Shown here: one piece after another, positions 32,977 to 41,420 of the stretch | Position numbering within the stretch: the first letter of the stretch is position 1 | Layout of the letters: each line of letters begins with the position of its first letter | From: Streptomyces sp. Ncost-T10-10d | Lineage (GTDB): Bacteria > Actinomycetota > Actinomycetes > Streptomycetales > Streptomycetaceae | Direction of reading: 5' to 3' | Length of the DNA: 64,000 nt | Assembly: GCF_900091955.1 (NCBI RefSeq) | Contig: NZ_FMDF01000135.1 | Coordinates: 84,979-148,978 of the forward strand | Made by a program: the position numbers and the translations under genes | Notes under the pieces: model-generated | Told to the model about the DNA's origin: nothing | The model's input: the letters and a program-made list of their open reading frames with translations, nothing else | Database searches by the model: none

Positions 32977-33438
32977 TCAGGCCGGAGCGGCGGCGGACCA
33001 TTCGACGGTCGGCGGCCGCACCCGGGCACAGAGCGGCTGCCTCTCGGTGTCGGAGAGAGACAGCCGCGCGGTGAGATGCCCGGAGCGCACGGCGGCTTCG
33101 AGCACGGCCGGATCGATGTCGCCCAGCATCAGCTTGGCCCGCCGGAACATGCTGAAGACGCCGTTCTCGTCGACCGTGCCCCAGGACAGATAGACGAAGC
33201 GCCCGCCCAGCCGGTTCTGCACGTAAGGCCCCTTGATCTCGACGCCGTCCTCGGCCGGGGCGACGGTGCAGTCCAAGGTCCACGAGGCCGACGGGGCGTC
33301 GCCCGGGTGCAGGTCGAGCAGTTCACCGGGCCTGCCCTTGCGCTGCACGCCCACGTGGATGTTGTGGGCGCCGGGGAAGTCGCTGTCGGGCCCACAGGTG
33401 AGGCCGGGAAGATGCGAGCCTTCGATATGGATCTGCAT
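32977..33438 (-). CDS. DUF5990-like protein
   Basis: The 153-residue cytoplasmic protein begins MQIHIEGSHLPGLTCGP and has FPGAHNIHVGVQRKGRPGEL and a GPYVQNRLGGRFVYLSWG core. I associate these with the DUF5990 family of actinobacteria, whose function is unknown. There is no signal peptide or membrane helix. A strong terminator follows. Confidence 0.75.
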   Translation of the reverse strand: MQIHIEGSHLPGLTCGPDSDFPGAHNIHVGVQRKGRPGELLDLHPGDAPSASWTLDCTVAPAEDGVEIKGPYVQNRLGGRFVYLSWGTVDENGVFSMFRRAKLMLGDIDPAVLEAAVRSGHLTARLSLSDTERQPLCARVRPPTVEWSAAAPA

Positions 33439-33532
33439 GCCCTCATGCTCCCCTCCTCCCGTGCGCCTTCGGACCGCTGTCCGCAGCAGGGCATGGAGTT
33501 CGCCGTGCAGGCAGGTGTGACGCCAGGAGGCG

Positions 33533-34333
33533 TCAGATCGTGTCCCACGGCGCTCCGTCGTAGGCCTGCCCGATCCGCCTCATCAGCTCCTCGTCCACCG
33601 TGAACTCGGTGTCGTCGATGCGCCGGACCGGCGCGATGCCCTGCGAGTTGGTGATGAACGCCGACCGGAACGCGGCCAGCCCGTCCAGCGTCACCGGGCG
33701 CCGTACGGACTCCAGTCCCGCGCCGGGCAGCTCCTGCTCCAGCAGTGCCATGGTGATGCCGAGCAGGGAGGGGGCTTCTGGCCAGACGACCGAAGTGCCG
33801 TCCCAGAAACCGATGTTGGTGATCGAGCCCTCGGTCACCGCACCGTCCGGCGTGGTCAGCAGGGCCTCGTCGAAACCGGCGCGTGCCGCGAGCCTTGCGT
33901 AGTACGTCTGGCCGAACTCGCCGGGACGTTTGATGTGCGGCACGGTCCGGGCGTACGGGACGGACATCAGGGCATGCGGTGCGGCGGACTTCTGCGCCGG
34001 CTCGCGCACCGTGACCATCACGGTCGTCCCCGTGCCGCCCGGCGACGGAAAGCCGTACACCCGGGTCGAGGCGTCCCGTACCCCGGCACTGTCCAGCGCG
34101 TGCCGGATCAGTTCGCGGACCCGCTCCCCGTCGAGACCGCGCTCGAACAGCTCCTGGTTGGCGGAGTCCAGCCGGGCGAGATGCAGGGCGAGGCCGCGCA
34201 CCTTTCCGTCCCTGACCTGCATGGCCGTGAAATGGCCGTAGTTGAGGAAGGCCGGAATCCGCAGATCCGCCTCGGTGGCCGGGTGCCCGTCGAACTCGGC
34301 GTACGGGAAGGGTGCGGGAGGGGGAGTCGTCAT
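33533..34333 (-). CDS. Class IV PLP-dependent aminotransferase
   Basis: This 266-residue enzyme belongs to the branched-chain aminotransferase/aminodeoxychorismate lyase fold. The PLP Lys is likely in VPHIKRPGEFGQTYY, and GAVTEGSITNIGFWDGTSVVWP is the typical second-domain motif that binds cofactor phosphate. It could act on a D-amino acid, on aminodeoxychorismate or on a branched-chain substrate; the sequence does not decide. ATG 34333 follows GTGGAG. It is divergent from the FMN reductase gene. Confidence 0.88.
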   Translation of the reverse strand: MTTPPPAPFPYAEFDGHPATEADLRIPAFLNYGHFTAMQVRDGKVRGLALHLARLDSANQELFERGLDGERVRELIRHALDSAGVRDASTRVYGFPSPGGTGTTVMVTVREPAQKSAAPHALMSVPYARTVPHIKRPGEFGQTYYARLAARAGFDEALLTTPDGAVTEGSITNIGFWDGTSVVWPEAPSLLGITMALLEQELPGAGLESVRRPVTLDGLAAFRSAFITNSQGIAPVRRIDDTEFTVDEELMRRIGQAYDGAPWDTI

Positions 34334-34383
34334 GCGCTCCACCGTATGCCGCGGCGCGCGACGGCGGCCCCGACGGACAGGAC

Positions 34384-34420
34384 TTGACCTCAACCATGGT
34401 TGACGTATGAGCCTCTCCGT
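34384..34420 (+). promoter_or_regulatory. Promoter with central palindrome for FMN reductase
   Basis: TTGACC (34384-34389) and TATGAG (34406-34411) look like -35 and -10 elements 16 bp apart. The perfect palindrome TCAACCATGGTTGA (34390-34403) fills the spacer. A start near 34418 would leave almost no leader before ATG 34421. Confidence 0.6.
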
Positions 34421-35047
34421 ATGGACCTCACCGCGACATCCTCATCCATCGCATCCACGACCGCCGCCACCGCACCTCTGAAGGTCGCGGTCATCCTCGC
34501 CAGCAATCGCGAGGGACGGTTCGCCCCCGTCGTCTCCGACTGGTTCCTCTCGCGCACCATCGGTCGTCCCGACATCGAGACCGATCTGATCGACATCGCG
34601 GAACTCGACCTCCCGATCGCCCTCTCCTATCGGCCCGACGCCGATGCGCAGGCCCAACTGGCTTCCGTGTCGACCAGGTTGGCAAAGGCGGATGCCTTCG
34701 TCGTCATCACCCCCGAGTACAACCATTCGTACCCGGCCCCGCTGAAGAACCTCATCGACCGGCACCACGCCGAGTGGCAGGCCAAACCCGTCGCCTTCGT
34801 CTCGTACGGCGGAGTCTCCGGAGGCCTGCGCGCCGTCGAGCATCTGAGGCAGGTCTTCGCGGAGCTGCACAGCGTCGGCATCAGGGAGACGGTGTCGTTC
34901 CACAACGCAGGCGCCCTGTTCGACGACGAGGGCAGGCACAAGGACCCGGCGGGCTGCGACGCGGCGGCCAAGACGCTGCTCGACCAGCTGGTCTGGTGGG
35001 GGCGCACGCTGCGCGACGCCAAGGCCGTTCATCCCTACGGCGTCTGA
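34421..35047 (+). CDS. NADPH-dependent FMN reductase
   Basis: The 208-residue flavodoxin-fold protein has the phosphate-binding SNREGRFAPVVSDWF. It also has TPEYNHSYPAPLKNLIDRHH (flavin contact) and VSYGGVSGGLRAVEHLR. It resembles NAD(P)H:quinone or azo-reductases and probably reduces FMN or quinones with NADPH. ATG 34421 is chosen because the promoter at 34384-34411 would make TTG 34400 impossible. The palindrome between promoter elements suggests induction by an electrophile or oxidant sensor that is not encoded nearby. Confidence 0.9.
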   Translation: MDLTATSSSIASTTAATAPLKVAVILASNREGRFAPVVSDWFLSRTIGRPDIETDLIDIAELDLPIALSYRPDADAQAQLASVSTRLAKADAFVVITPEYNHSYPAPLKNLIDRHHAEWQAKPVAFVSYGGVSGGLRAVEHLRQVFAELHSVGIRETVSFHNAGALFDDEGRHKDPAGCDAAAKTLLDQLVWWGRTLRDAKAVHPYGV

Positions 35048-35124
35048 CCACCAGGCACTGCGCCGCGCCGCAACGCCCCCGACCATCGACGATGGGAGCA
35101 AGGACACTTTGTAACCGACCGTTC

Positions 35125-36756
35125 CTAACCAGTGCGCACGAGTGAGTCCTGGACCCTCTGCTGCGTTCTGGGCGCATCCCGAACGGTGTTGGATGCGCTG
35201 GGTTGCCGCTTTCTCTTCCCGTTCGGCGGCACGTCTCTGGGGGCGTGGTCCGTTGCGGGTGGGCGGGTTCCCTCGCGCCCCCGGGTGTCTGGTCCGGCCT
35301 GGGCGGTCCGATGCCCCGCACGATCGCTCCGGTCGTGTGGGGGCGGTGCCGTCCGACGCCGGATCGGGTGTCCGAGGGCGCGGCGTCCGATCGCGATACC
35401 GGCGGCATCGTGACGGGACATTCTGCGGTGCGGGGTGGCCAGTGGCTTCTGCCAGTGCTGGGCACCCCACAGGGAGGTGTAGGCGGGGTCGACCGCGACA
35501 ATGCTCAGGCCCTGTTCGGCCGCCATGGAGACCAGCCGGGCCTTGAGTTTGCCGGTCGGGATGCCGGAGATCAGCTGCCGGAACTGCTTCTTGCGGCCGT
35601 GTTTCTCCCGCGTTTTCTCGGCGGTGAAGTCGAGGTCTTCGATGGCGATCGCGGCAACACCGGCCTGCTTGGCCCAGTTGATCAGGCGGGTCAGGGCGTG
35701 GCGGATCTGTGCGTCGCGGTGATCGGCGGTGCCGGACAGGTCGTAGGGGAAGCGGTGCGGGTCGCCGACCGGGTTGCCGTGCCGGTCGAGGTGGTAGGCG
35801 GCGAAGTGGTCGGCGTTGGTGTCGACGCCGATCATGCCCCGGGCTCGGGCGGCCTCCAAGGGGATGGTCTGGACGACGGGGCGTTGCCAGGATGCGGTGA
35901 GGTACCAGCGGCGGCGGTCGGTGTCGAGGTGGATGCGGTAGGCGACAGCCCGGTTCGCGGTGATGCGGTCGGCCCACTCCTGGCCCCGGTGCGCGAAGCC
36001 GATACGGACGGCGAGGACGTACCGGCCGTGCCGGGCGTTGGCCAGGTGCGCGAGCGGGGCAGGCAGTTTGATGCTGACCTCGCCGTCCGGGGTAACGCGG
36101 ATGGTCTCGTTCCCGAACCGCTTCCCCGACTCACCATCCGCAGCGATGAACCAGCGTTCCGCTTCCCAGCGCTCCCGCCACTGGGCTTCGGTCAGTCGGG
36201 CCTGGGCGAGGTGGTGGCGGGTATTGAGGAGGCGTTTGCCGCCCCGCACCACGCGCACCCGACCGGCCTGCCGGTCGGCGACAACGGCCGCATGCCGTGC
36301 CTCCAGGGCGGCGAGGCGGCGGGACTTGTGGAACCACTCGCCCTTGGAGCGGTAGCCGCCCGCGGCCCGCTTCGTTCCCGGCTCACCGATCGGGAGGGAC
36401 AGGCGGTGCCGCAGCGTCCCGATCCCGGCTTCCAGCGTCTTCATGTGCGCGGCCTGGCAACGGCGGGCCAGCGCCCACTGATCGTGCGTGGCCTTGGTGA
36501 TCGCACCCGCGATCCGCGACGACGACAGCGGCGTCAGGTCCCGCTTGCGCGACGCCCAGGTATCCTTGCTGTGCTCCAGGCCATCCGCACAGCGGGCCCT
36601 GAGATCACGCGAAGCCAGACGCCCCTGATGCTCACCGACCGCGCGCAGAACACTCTCGTCCTGGGGCGTGAGGTGCTTCAGACGGTCCCGGATCGCCACC
36701 CCGCAAGGCCCGGGCACTACGAAGGACCCGGCCAACTCCCGCAAACCACCCACCAC
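35125..36756 (-). CDS. TnpB-related protein, IS200/IS605-type (no TnpA)
   Basis: The 543-residue protein has the RuvC-like nuclease residues of TnpB: Asp in GVDTNADHFA, Glu in AIEDLDF, Asp in AVDPAYTSLWG and a final Asp in SRHDAAGIAIG. The Cys4 zinc ribbon usually found between the last two motifs is missing; LWGAQHWQKPLATPHRRM is there instead. The N-terminal half resembles the Streptomyces 'TnpB-related' group. GTG 36756 follows GGGAGGGAG. The last 70 residues are Arg/Pro-rich and may overlap a guide-RNA scaffold. No TnpA transposase is adjacent. Confidence 0.88.
   Translation of the reverse strand: MVGGLRELAGSFVVPGPCGVAIRDRLKHLTPQDESVLRAVGEHQGRLASRDLRARCADGLEHSKDTWASRKRDLTPLSSSRIAGAITKATHDQWALARRCQAAHMKTLEAGIGTLRHRLSLPIGEPGTKRAAGGYRSKGEWFHKSRRLAALEARHAAVVADRQAGRVRVVRGGKRLLNTRHHLAQARLTEAQWRERWEAERWFIAADGESGKRFGNETIRVTPDGEVSIKLPAPLAHLANARHGRYVLAVRIGFAHRGQEWADRITANRAVAYRIHLDTDRRRWYLTASWQRPVVQTIPLEAARARGMIGVDTNADHFAAYHLDRHGNPVGDPHRFPYDLSGTADHRDAQIRHALTRLINWAKQAGVAAIAIEDLDFTAEKTREKHGRKKQFRQLISGIPTGKLKARLVSMAAEQGLSIVAVDPAYTSLWGAQHWQKPLATPHRRMSRHDAAGIAIGRRALGHPIRRRTAPPPHDRSDRAGHRTAQAGPDTRGREGTRPPATDHAPRDVPPNGKRKRQPSASNTVRDAPRTQQRVQDSLVRTG
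35172..35198 (-). other. Hairpin in tnpB 3' region, candidate guide-RNA element
   Basis: GCGCATCC (35172-35179) and GGATGCGC (35191-35198) form an 8-bp stem with an 11-base loop within the last codons of the TnpB-related gene. TnpB guide RNAs usually arise from this position. No ends or guide could be proven. Confidence 0.35.
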
Positions 36757-36919
36757 ATCACTCCCTCCCGCCAGGCCGGGCACCTGCCAACCAGTCCAAC
36801 GAGCAGCAGTCGCCAAGGTCACCCATTCGGCTCCGGAACCTCTGTTCCCACCCCGCGAACCCACCGCCAGGACTCACTCCCGCTCACCACAACTCACTTC
36901 AACGCAGAGGAGCCCGAAG

Positions 36920-37258
36920 GTGACGACGCCGGCATTGCTGACCGTACTGACCACGACGGACAGCGAGGAGAAGGCCCATTCCCTGGCGCAGGGCGCGGTG
37001 GAGGCGCGGCTCGCCGCCTGCGTACAGATCTCCGCGCCCGTCACCTCGGTCTACCGGTGGCAGAACGCCATCGAGACCACCGAGGAGTGGCAGCTGCTGT
37101 TCAAGACAACGGCCGAGCGGTACGACGAACTGGAGGCCCATCTCCTGGCGGTGCACGACTACGAAACACCGGAGATCGTCGCGATCCCGGTGGTACAGGG
37201 CAGCGCCCGTTACCTCGACTGGGTCTCCGCCGAGACCGCCCCGGTCACCTCTCTGTAG
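36920..37258 (+). CDS. cutA: Divalent-cation tolerance protein CutA
   Basis: The 112-residue protein has the ferredoxin-like trimeric fold of CutA, with AHSLAQGAVEARLAACVQI, SVYRWQNAIETTEEWQLLFKT and HDYETPEIVAIPVVQGSARYLDWV. CutA is linked to copper and other metal tolerance, but its biochemical role is unclear. GTG 36920 has GAGGAG at 36907-36912. It is divergent from the TnpB-related gene, 163 bp away. Confidence 0.94.
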   Translation: MTTPALLTVLTTTDSEEKAHSLAQGAVEARLAACVQISAPVTSVYRWQNAIETTEEWQLLFKTTAERYDELEAHLLAVHDYETPEIVAIPVVQGSARYLDWVSAETAPVTSL

Positions 37259-37287
37259 AGCCGGCATCCGCCCGGGGGCGCCCGCCC

Positions 37288-37992
37288 TCAGCGCCCGTCC
37301 GCCGCCAGGGCCTCTTCGACCCCGGGCTCCTTCGGCCCCAGGAAGTGCGGGTCGGGCCTGAACACGGCATCCAGCGCCGCCTTCCCGGCCGCGAACATCT
37401 CCCGCGTCCCGCCGTAGTACCAGGTCGCATCGTGTACGGCGTCGACGCCGACCCCGTACGCATCGATCCCCGCGGTCCGGCACAGCGCGATCGCCCGCCG
37501 GATGTGGAACCCCTGGCTCACCAGCACCGCGCGGTCGACGCCGAAGATCTTCTTGGCCCGAACGCACGAGTCCCAGGTGTCGAACCCGGCGAAGTCGCTC
37601 ACGATCCGCCCGTCCGGCACCCCGTGCGCCCTGAGATACGTACGCATGGCGTCGGGTTCGTCGTACTCCTTCCGGCTGTTGTCACCGGTCACGAGCACGA
37701 CCTTCACCTTCCCGTTCCGGTAGAGCTCGGCGGCGGCGTTCAGCCGGTTCGCGAGATACGGCGACGGCTTGCCCTCCCAGAGACCGGCCCCGAACACCAT
37801 GGCGACCTGCTGCGCGGGTGCGTCCGCAGTCGTCCTGACGCGAGCGTCGGCCACGGAGTACATCCAGGTCGTGGGTGCCAGAGCCGCTACGCAGGCGACC
37901 ATCACCCCCTGCACGAGCCGCCGCTGCCCGCGCCGCGTCCGCGGCCATCGCGGCCGCAACCGCCCGAGCCGCCCCGGCTGCTTCTCCCACAT
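37288..37992 (-). CDS. SanA/YdcF/ElyC-like DUF218 membrane protein
   Basis: The 234-residue protein has a basic N-terminus, one membrane helix (LVQGVMVACVAALAPTTWM) and a DUF218 domain outside. The motifs are VFGAGLWEGKPSPYLANRL, VLVTGDNSRKEYDEPDAMR, DFAGFDTWDSC and VLVSQGFHIRRAIALCR. SanA is linked to envelope permeability and vancomycin resistance at high temperature. ATG 37992 follows AGGGGGA. A longer frame upstream is not needed. Confidence 0.9.
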   Translation of the reverse strand: MWEKQPGRLGRLRPRWPRTRRGQRRLVQGVMVACVAALAPTTWMYSVADARVRTTADAPAQQVAMVFGAGLWEGKPSPYLANRLNAAAELYRNGKVKVVLVTGDNSRKEYDEPDAMRTYLRAHGVPDGRIVSDFAGFDTWDSCVRAKKIFGVDRAVLVSQGFHIRRAIALCRTAGIDAYGVGVDAVHDATWYYGGTREMFAAGKAALDAVFRPDPHFLGPKEPGVEEALAADGR

Positions 37993-38137
37993 GGGTGTCC
38001 CCCTGTCCGTGCCCTGTGCCGCGCTGTCCCACATGATCGGACGAGCGACGGGGGGAAAGGGTTCTCCAGCTCCCGATTTCGTTGATCTGGTCACCGTTTC
38101 CGATCGTGCCGCAGACACCTCGGGCAGGATGGCCACC

Positions 38138-38680
38138 ATGAACCGACCTGGAACCGGGACAGACGACTGGGTGACCGTCGCCGCGTACGAGAATCTGAAG
38201 GGCCGACCGCATCCCGCGGCTGCCGTCCGCGCTTGACTGCGGGACCGGGGCATCGACTGGATGCCGTTCGCCGTCGACGACCTGCACGTCGACCTGGCCT
38301 GCGGCCCGGGCCCGGACGGCCACTGGCACGGCGGGATCACCGTCCGCGTCCGGGCTTCGGCGCTGATTCCGCTCGGCCTCCATCCCGACCAGCCGACCTC
38401 GCAGCCAGGATTCCCGTCTGCCCCGGCGTGGTGGCACGCGGCAGCGGAACGGGCGGCCCGGAAAACCCATTGAAGCAGCGCGGTCGGGGACATCCTCCAC
38501 CGGCTCTGCGACGGCGTGGACCACCAGCCCCACGAACTGCGCCGGGACGAGAGCCGGTTGGGCGAGGCGGACGAGGCATGGGTGCCGGTGCGCACCCCGG
38601 ACGGGCCGGGCGTGCTGCTCCGGTGCGACTCGGACCGAGACCGGCGATTGTCCGGAGAACGCCCAGTAGCATCGGGCAAT
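38138..38680 (+). pseudogene. Decayed gene with two in-frame TGA codons
   Basis: ATG 38138 opens a frame with strong local codon bias that is broken by TGA at 38234-38236 and again at 38471-38473, then continues to about 38670 without a frame change. The three pieces read MNRPGTGTDDWVTVAAYENL, then WMPFAVDDLHVDLACGPGPD and then GDILHRLCDGVDHQPHEL. Together they look like one 180-residue cytoplasmic protein of unknown family. High third-position GC throughout argues for recent inactivation. The 3' end meets the start of the HAD gene. Confidence 0.7.
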
Positions 38681-39491
38681 GTTGCTTCCACGGCTGATCG
38701 CCTCCGATCTCGACGGCACACTCCTGCGCAACGACGGCACCCTCTCGCCCCGCACCCTGCGCGCCCTGCGCACGGCCGAGAGCGCGGGTACAGAGGTCGT
38801 CCTCGTCACTGCCCGGCCGCCCAGATTCGTCGACCGGCTCGCCGAGGCCGCCGGCCTCAAGGGGACAGCCGTGTGCAGCAACGGGGCGGTGGTGTACGAC
38901 ATCGGGACGCGCGCCGTCGTCTCCTTCCGCGCCCTGCCCCTCGCCACCGCCCGGCGCGTGGCCACCGCGCTCGCCGCTGCCGTGCCCGAGATCGGCTTCG
39001 CCCTGGAGACCGGCAGCCATGTCCTGTACGAACCCGCCTACCGGCTGCGGCTCTCCGAGGACATCGGCGCCGAGCTGCCCGTACCGTCGCTGGCGGATCT
39101 GTGGCTGACCGACGTCCCCGTCACCAAGCTGCTCGCCTGGTCGGACCGGCTCGACGCGGACGCCCTGCTGGCCGCTGCCGAGGAAGGGACGGGCGACGAG
39201 GTACAGCTCACCCACTCCGGCGGGCGCGGGCTGCTGGAGGTCAGCGCGTCCGGCGTCACCAAGGCCGGCACGCTCTCGATGCTGTGCGCCGGGCGGGGCA
39301 TCGACGCCACGGAGGTCATCGCCTTCGGTGACATGCCCAACGACCTGACCGTCCTCGACTGGGCCGGCACCGGCTACGCGATGGGCAATGCCCACCCGAG
39401 TGTGCTGGCCGCCATACGGACGCACACGCTCTCCAACGAGGAGGACGGGGTCGCGCACGTCATCGAGCGGCTCTTCGGCGGCGCGGCCTGA
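38679..39491 (+). CDS. HAD-family (Cof-type) phosphatase
   Basis: This 270-residue hydrolase has SDLDGTLLRNDGTLS (nucleophile Asp), VLVTARPP (motif II), KAGTLSM (motif III Lys) and FGDMPNDLTVLDWAG (motif IV) with a C2-type cap. Cof-like enzymes dephosphorylate sugar phosphates or cofactor precursors. The substrate is not known. It overlaps the tail of the preceding pseudogene, whose loss may have removed an upstream partner. Confidence 0.93.
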   Translation: MLLPRLIASDLDGTLLRNDGTLSPRTLRALRTAESAGTEVVLVTARPPRFVDRLAEAAGLKGTAVCSNGAVVYDIGTRAVVSFRALPLATARRVATALAAAVPEIGFALETGSHVLYEPAYRLRLSEDIGAELPVPSLADLWLTDVPVTKLLAWSDRLDADALLAAAEEGTGDEVQLTHSGGRGLLEVSASGVTKAGTLSMLCAGRGIDATEVIAFGDMPNDLTVLDWAGTGYAMGNAHPSVLAAIRTHTLSNEEDGVAHVIERLFGGAA

Positions 39492-39602
39492 TTCCGAGGC
39501 CCGGCACGGCCCGGCTCCGCCCCGAACGCTCGACGCGCCCGCGGGAGGCACCCGTCATCCTCGCGCAACGGTGTGGCAACCTCGGCCCTGCATCATCGGT
39601 CC

Positions 39603-39800
39603 ATGACGGAGTCGGCACCGGCACATCCCGATGAGTCCTTGCCCCTCGACAGCACGGCGCAACTGTTGACGCGCATCACCGCGCAGCTCGGCACCCAGCT
39701 GAGCCTCGTCTCCCTGAACGGAACCCGCCGGACCGCCGCACAGGCCCCGGCCCCGGACACTGCCCGGCGGTTCACGGCCGGGGTCGTGACGGCCGAATAG
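39603..39800 (+). CDS. Small unknown protein
   Basis: ATG 39603 opens a 65-codon frame (MTESAPAHPDESLPLDSTAQ, then LLTRITAQLGTQLSLVSLNG). It has local codon bias and an amphipathic centre, with no signal peptide, membrane helix or Cys pair. It is on the same strand as the HAD gene and dgt. I do not recognise a family, and no strong ribosome site is visible. Confidence 0.45.
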   Translation: MTESAPAHPDESLPLDSTAQLLTRITAQLGTQLSLVSLNGTRRTAAQAPAPDTARRFTAGVVTAE

Positions 39801-39883
39801 CGGCTCGTGGCTCCTTCCCCCGATCCGGCCGCCGCGCATTCGCCTGAGCTCTCTTGTCGGCCCGGCCGTTTACTGTCGGAACC

Positions 39884-39948
39884 ATGGACGGCATGGACGG
39901 CATGGACGGTACGCAGGGCACACAGTGCGCGCAGGGCACTCAGTGCGC
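39884..39948 (+). repeat. Short tandem repeats at dgt start
   Basis: ATGGACGGC-type 9-bp units occur three times, then an 18-bp unit (39913-39930) is repeated with one mismatch (39931-39948). All are in frame. Confidence 0.8.
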
Positions 39949-41239
39949 ACAGGACCACGGCACGGCCCCCTACGGCGCGGCCGACGCCGAGCGCTGGGAC
40001 ACCGAGCCGGACAAACGGCCCGGTCGTACCGCATTCCAGCGTGACCGCGCCCGAGTGCTGCATTCCGCCGCGCTGCGCCGCCTCGCCGGGAAGACCCAGG
40101 TCGTCACTCCCGGCACCCGTAGCCACGCCTGGGACGCCAGCCCGCGTACCCGGCTCACGCACTCCCTGGAATGCGCCCAGGTCGGGCGCGAACTCGGGGC
40201 GGCGCTCGGCTGCGACCCCGATCTGGTCGAGACGGCCTGCCTCGCCCATGACCTGGGCCACCCGCCGTTCGGACACAACGGGGAGCAGGCGCTCAACGAC
40301 TTCGCGTCGGACTGCGGGGGCTTCGAGGGCAACGCCCAGTCGCTGCGCCTGCTGACCAGGCTCGAACCGAAGCGGTTCGTGCCCGACACCCGGACCGGCG
40401 AGCTGGTCAGCGTCGGACTCAACCTGACCCGTGCCGCTCTGGACGCGGCCACCAAGTACCCGTGGCCGCGTGGCGGGCACCCCTTCGACCCCGGCTCGCC
40501 GAAATTCGGGGTGTACGAGGACGACCTGCCGGTCTTCGAGTGGGCCCGCCGGGGCGCCCCGAAGGACCGCAAGTGCTTCGAGGCCCAGGTCATGGACTGG
40601 TCCGACGACGTCGCGTACTCGGTGCACGACTTCGAGGACGGGCTGCACGCCGGGCACATCGACCCCAATTGTCTCTACGCCGAGCCCGAGCGGAACGAGA
40701 TCTGGGCGGTCGCCGTCGGCCGCTACGTTCCGGCGGACACCCACCCCGACGAACTGGCCGACGCTCTGGACCGGCTCATCGGCCAGGACTGGTGGCCGCA
40801 CGGCTACGACGGATCCGCCGTCGCCCAGGCCCGGCTGAAGGACGCGACGAGCCAGCTGATCGGCCGGTTCTGTCTCGCCGCCGAGAGCAGCACCCGGCTG
40901 GCGTACGGGACGGGTCGCCTCGGCCGCTACGGCGCCGAACTCGTCGTCCCCCGCGAGGCACGCAACGAATGCGCCGTGCTCAAGGCGGTCGCCGACCGGT
41001 ACGTCATGCAGCGCGCCGAGCAGGAGGCCATCCGCGCCGACCAGCGGATCGTCATCGCGGAACTGGCCGCCGCGCTGACCGCACGTGCCCCGGAGGGGCT
41101 GGAGCCGCAGTTCCGGGCGCTGTTCTACGCCGCCCACGACGACAGGGCCCGCAAACGGGTCCTGGTCGACCAGATCGCCGCCCTGACCGACGCCTCCGCA
41201 CGCTCCCTGCACGCATCGCTCAGCGGCGGCGGCCGCTGA
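39884..41239 (+). CDS. dgt: Deoxyguanosinetriphosphate triphosphohydrolase
   Basis: The enzyme hydrolyses dNTPs, chiefly dGTP, to the nucleoside and triphosphate, balancing the DNA precursor pool. The 451-residue protein has the HD domain: RLTHSLECAQV, CLAHDLGHPPFGHNGE and DWSDDVAYSVHDFED hold the metal ligands. Unusually, the N-terminus is made of DNA repeats giving MDGMDGMDGTQGTQCAQGTQ before the conserved AERWDTEP. Any of the three Met could start translation; ATG 39884 is the first. dnaG follows after the reductase gene. Confidence 0.95.
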   Translation: MDGMDGMDGTQGTQCAQGTQCAQDHGTAPYGAADAERWDTEPDKRPGRTAFQRDRARVLHSAALRRLAGKTQVVTPGTRSHAWDASPRTRLTHSLECAQVGRELGAALGCDPDLVETACLAHDLGHPPFGHNGEQALNDFASDCGGFEGNAQSLRLLTRLEPKRFVPDTRTGELVSVGLNLTRAALDAATKYPWPRGGHPFDPGSPKFGVYEDDLPVFEWARRGAPKDRKCFEAQVMDWSDDVAYSVHDFEDGLHAGHIDPNCLYAEPERNEIWAVAVGRYVPADTHPDELADALDRLIGQDWWPHGYDGSAVAQARLKDATSQLIGRFCLAAESSTRLAYGTGRLGRYGAELVVPREARNECAVLKAVADRYVMQRAEQEAIRADQRIVIAELAAALTARAPEGLEPQFRALFYAAHDDRARKRVLVDQIAALTDASARSLHASLSGGGR

Positions 41240-41420
41240 CCGGGATCCCGTCCCGGCCGGTCGGGTCCGCGAGCCGCACGGCGCGGTATCGGCCGAGCCG
41301 CGCAGACGGGCCTGTGACCACTGGGTGTGACCTGATCGGTGTACACCCTCTTTCGCCATCACGCTGCGTGCGGGACGCTCGCAGTTGGGCCCCGCGCAGC
41401 AAGCACCGAGGAGGCATCAA

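Noticed and set aside
38234..38473. In-frame TGA codons read as selenocysteine
   Set aside because: No SECIS-like element or selenoprotein family was recognised, and two scattered TGA codons fit a pseudogene better.
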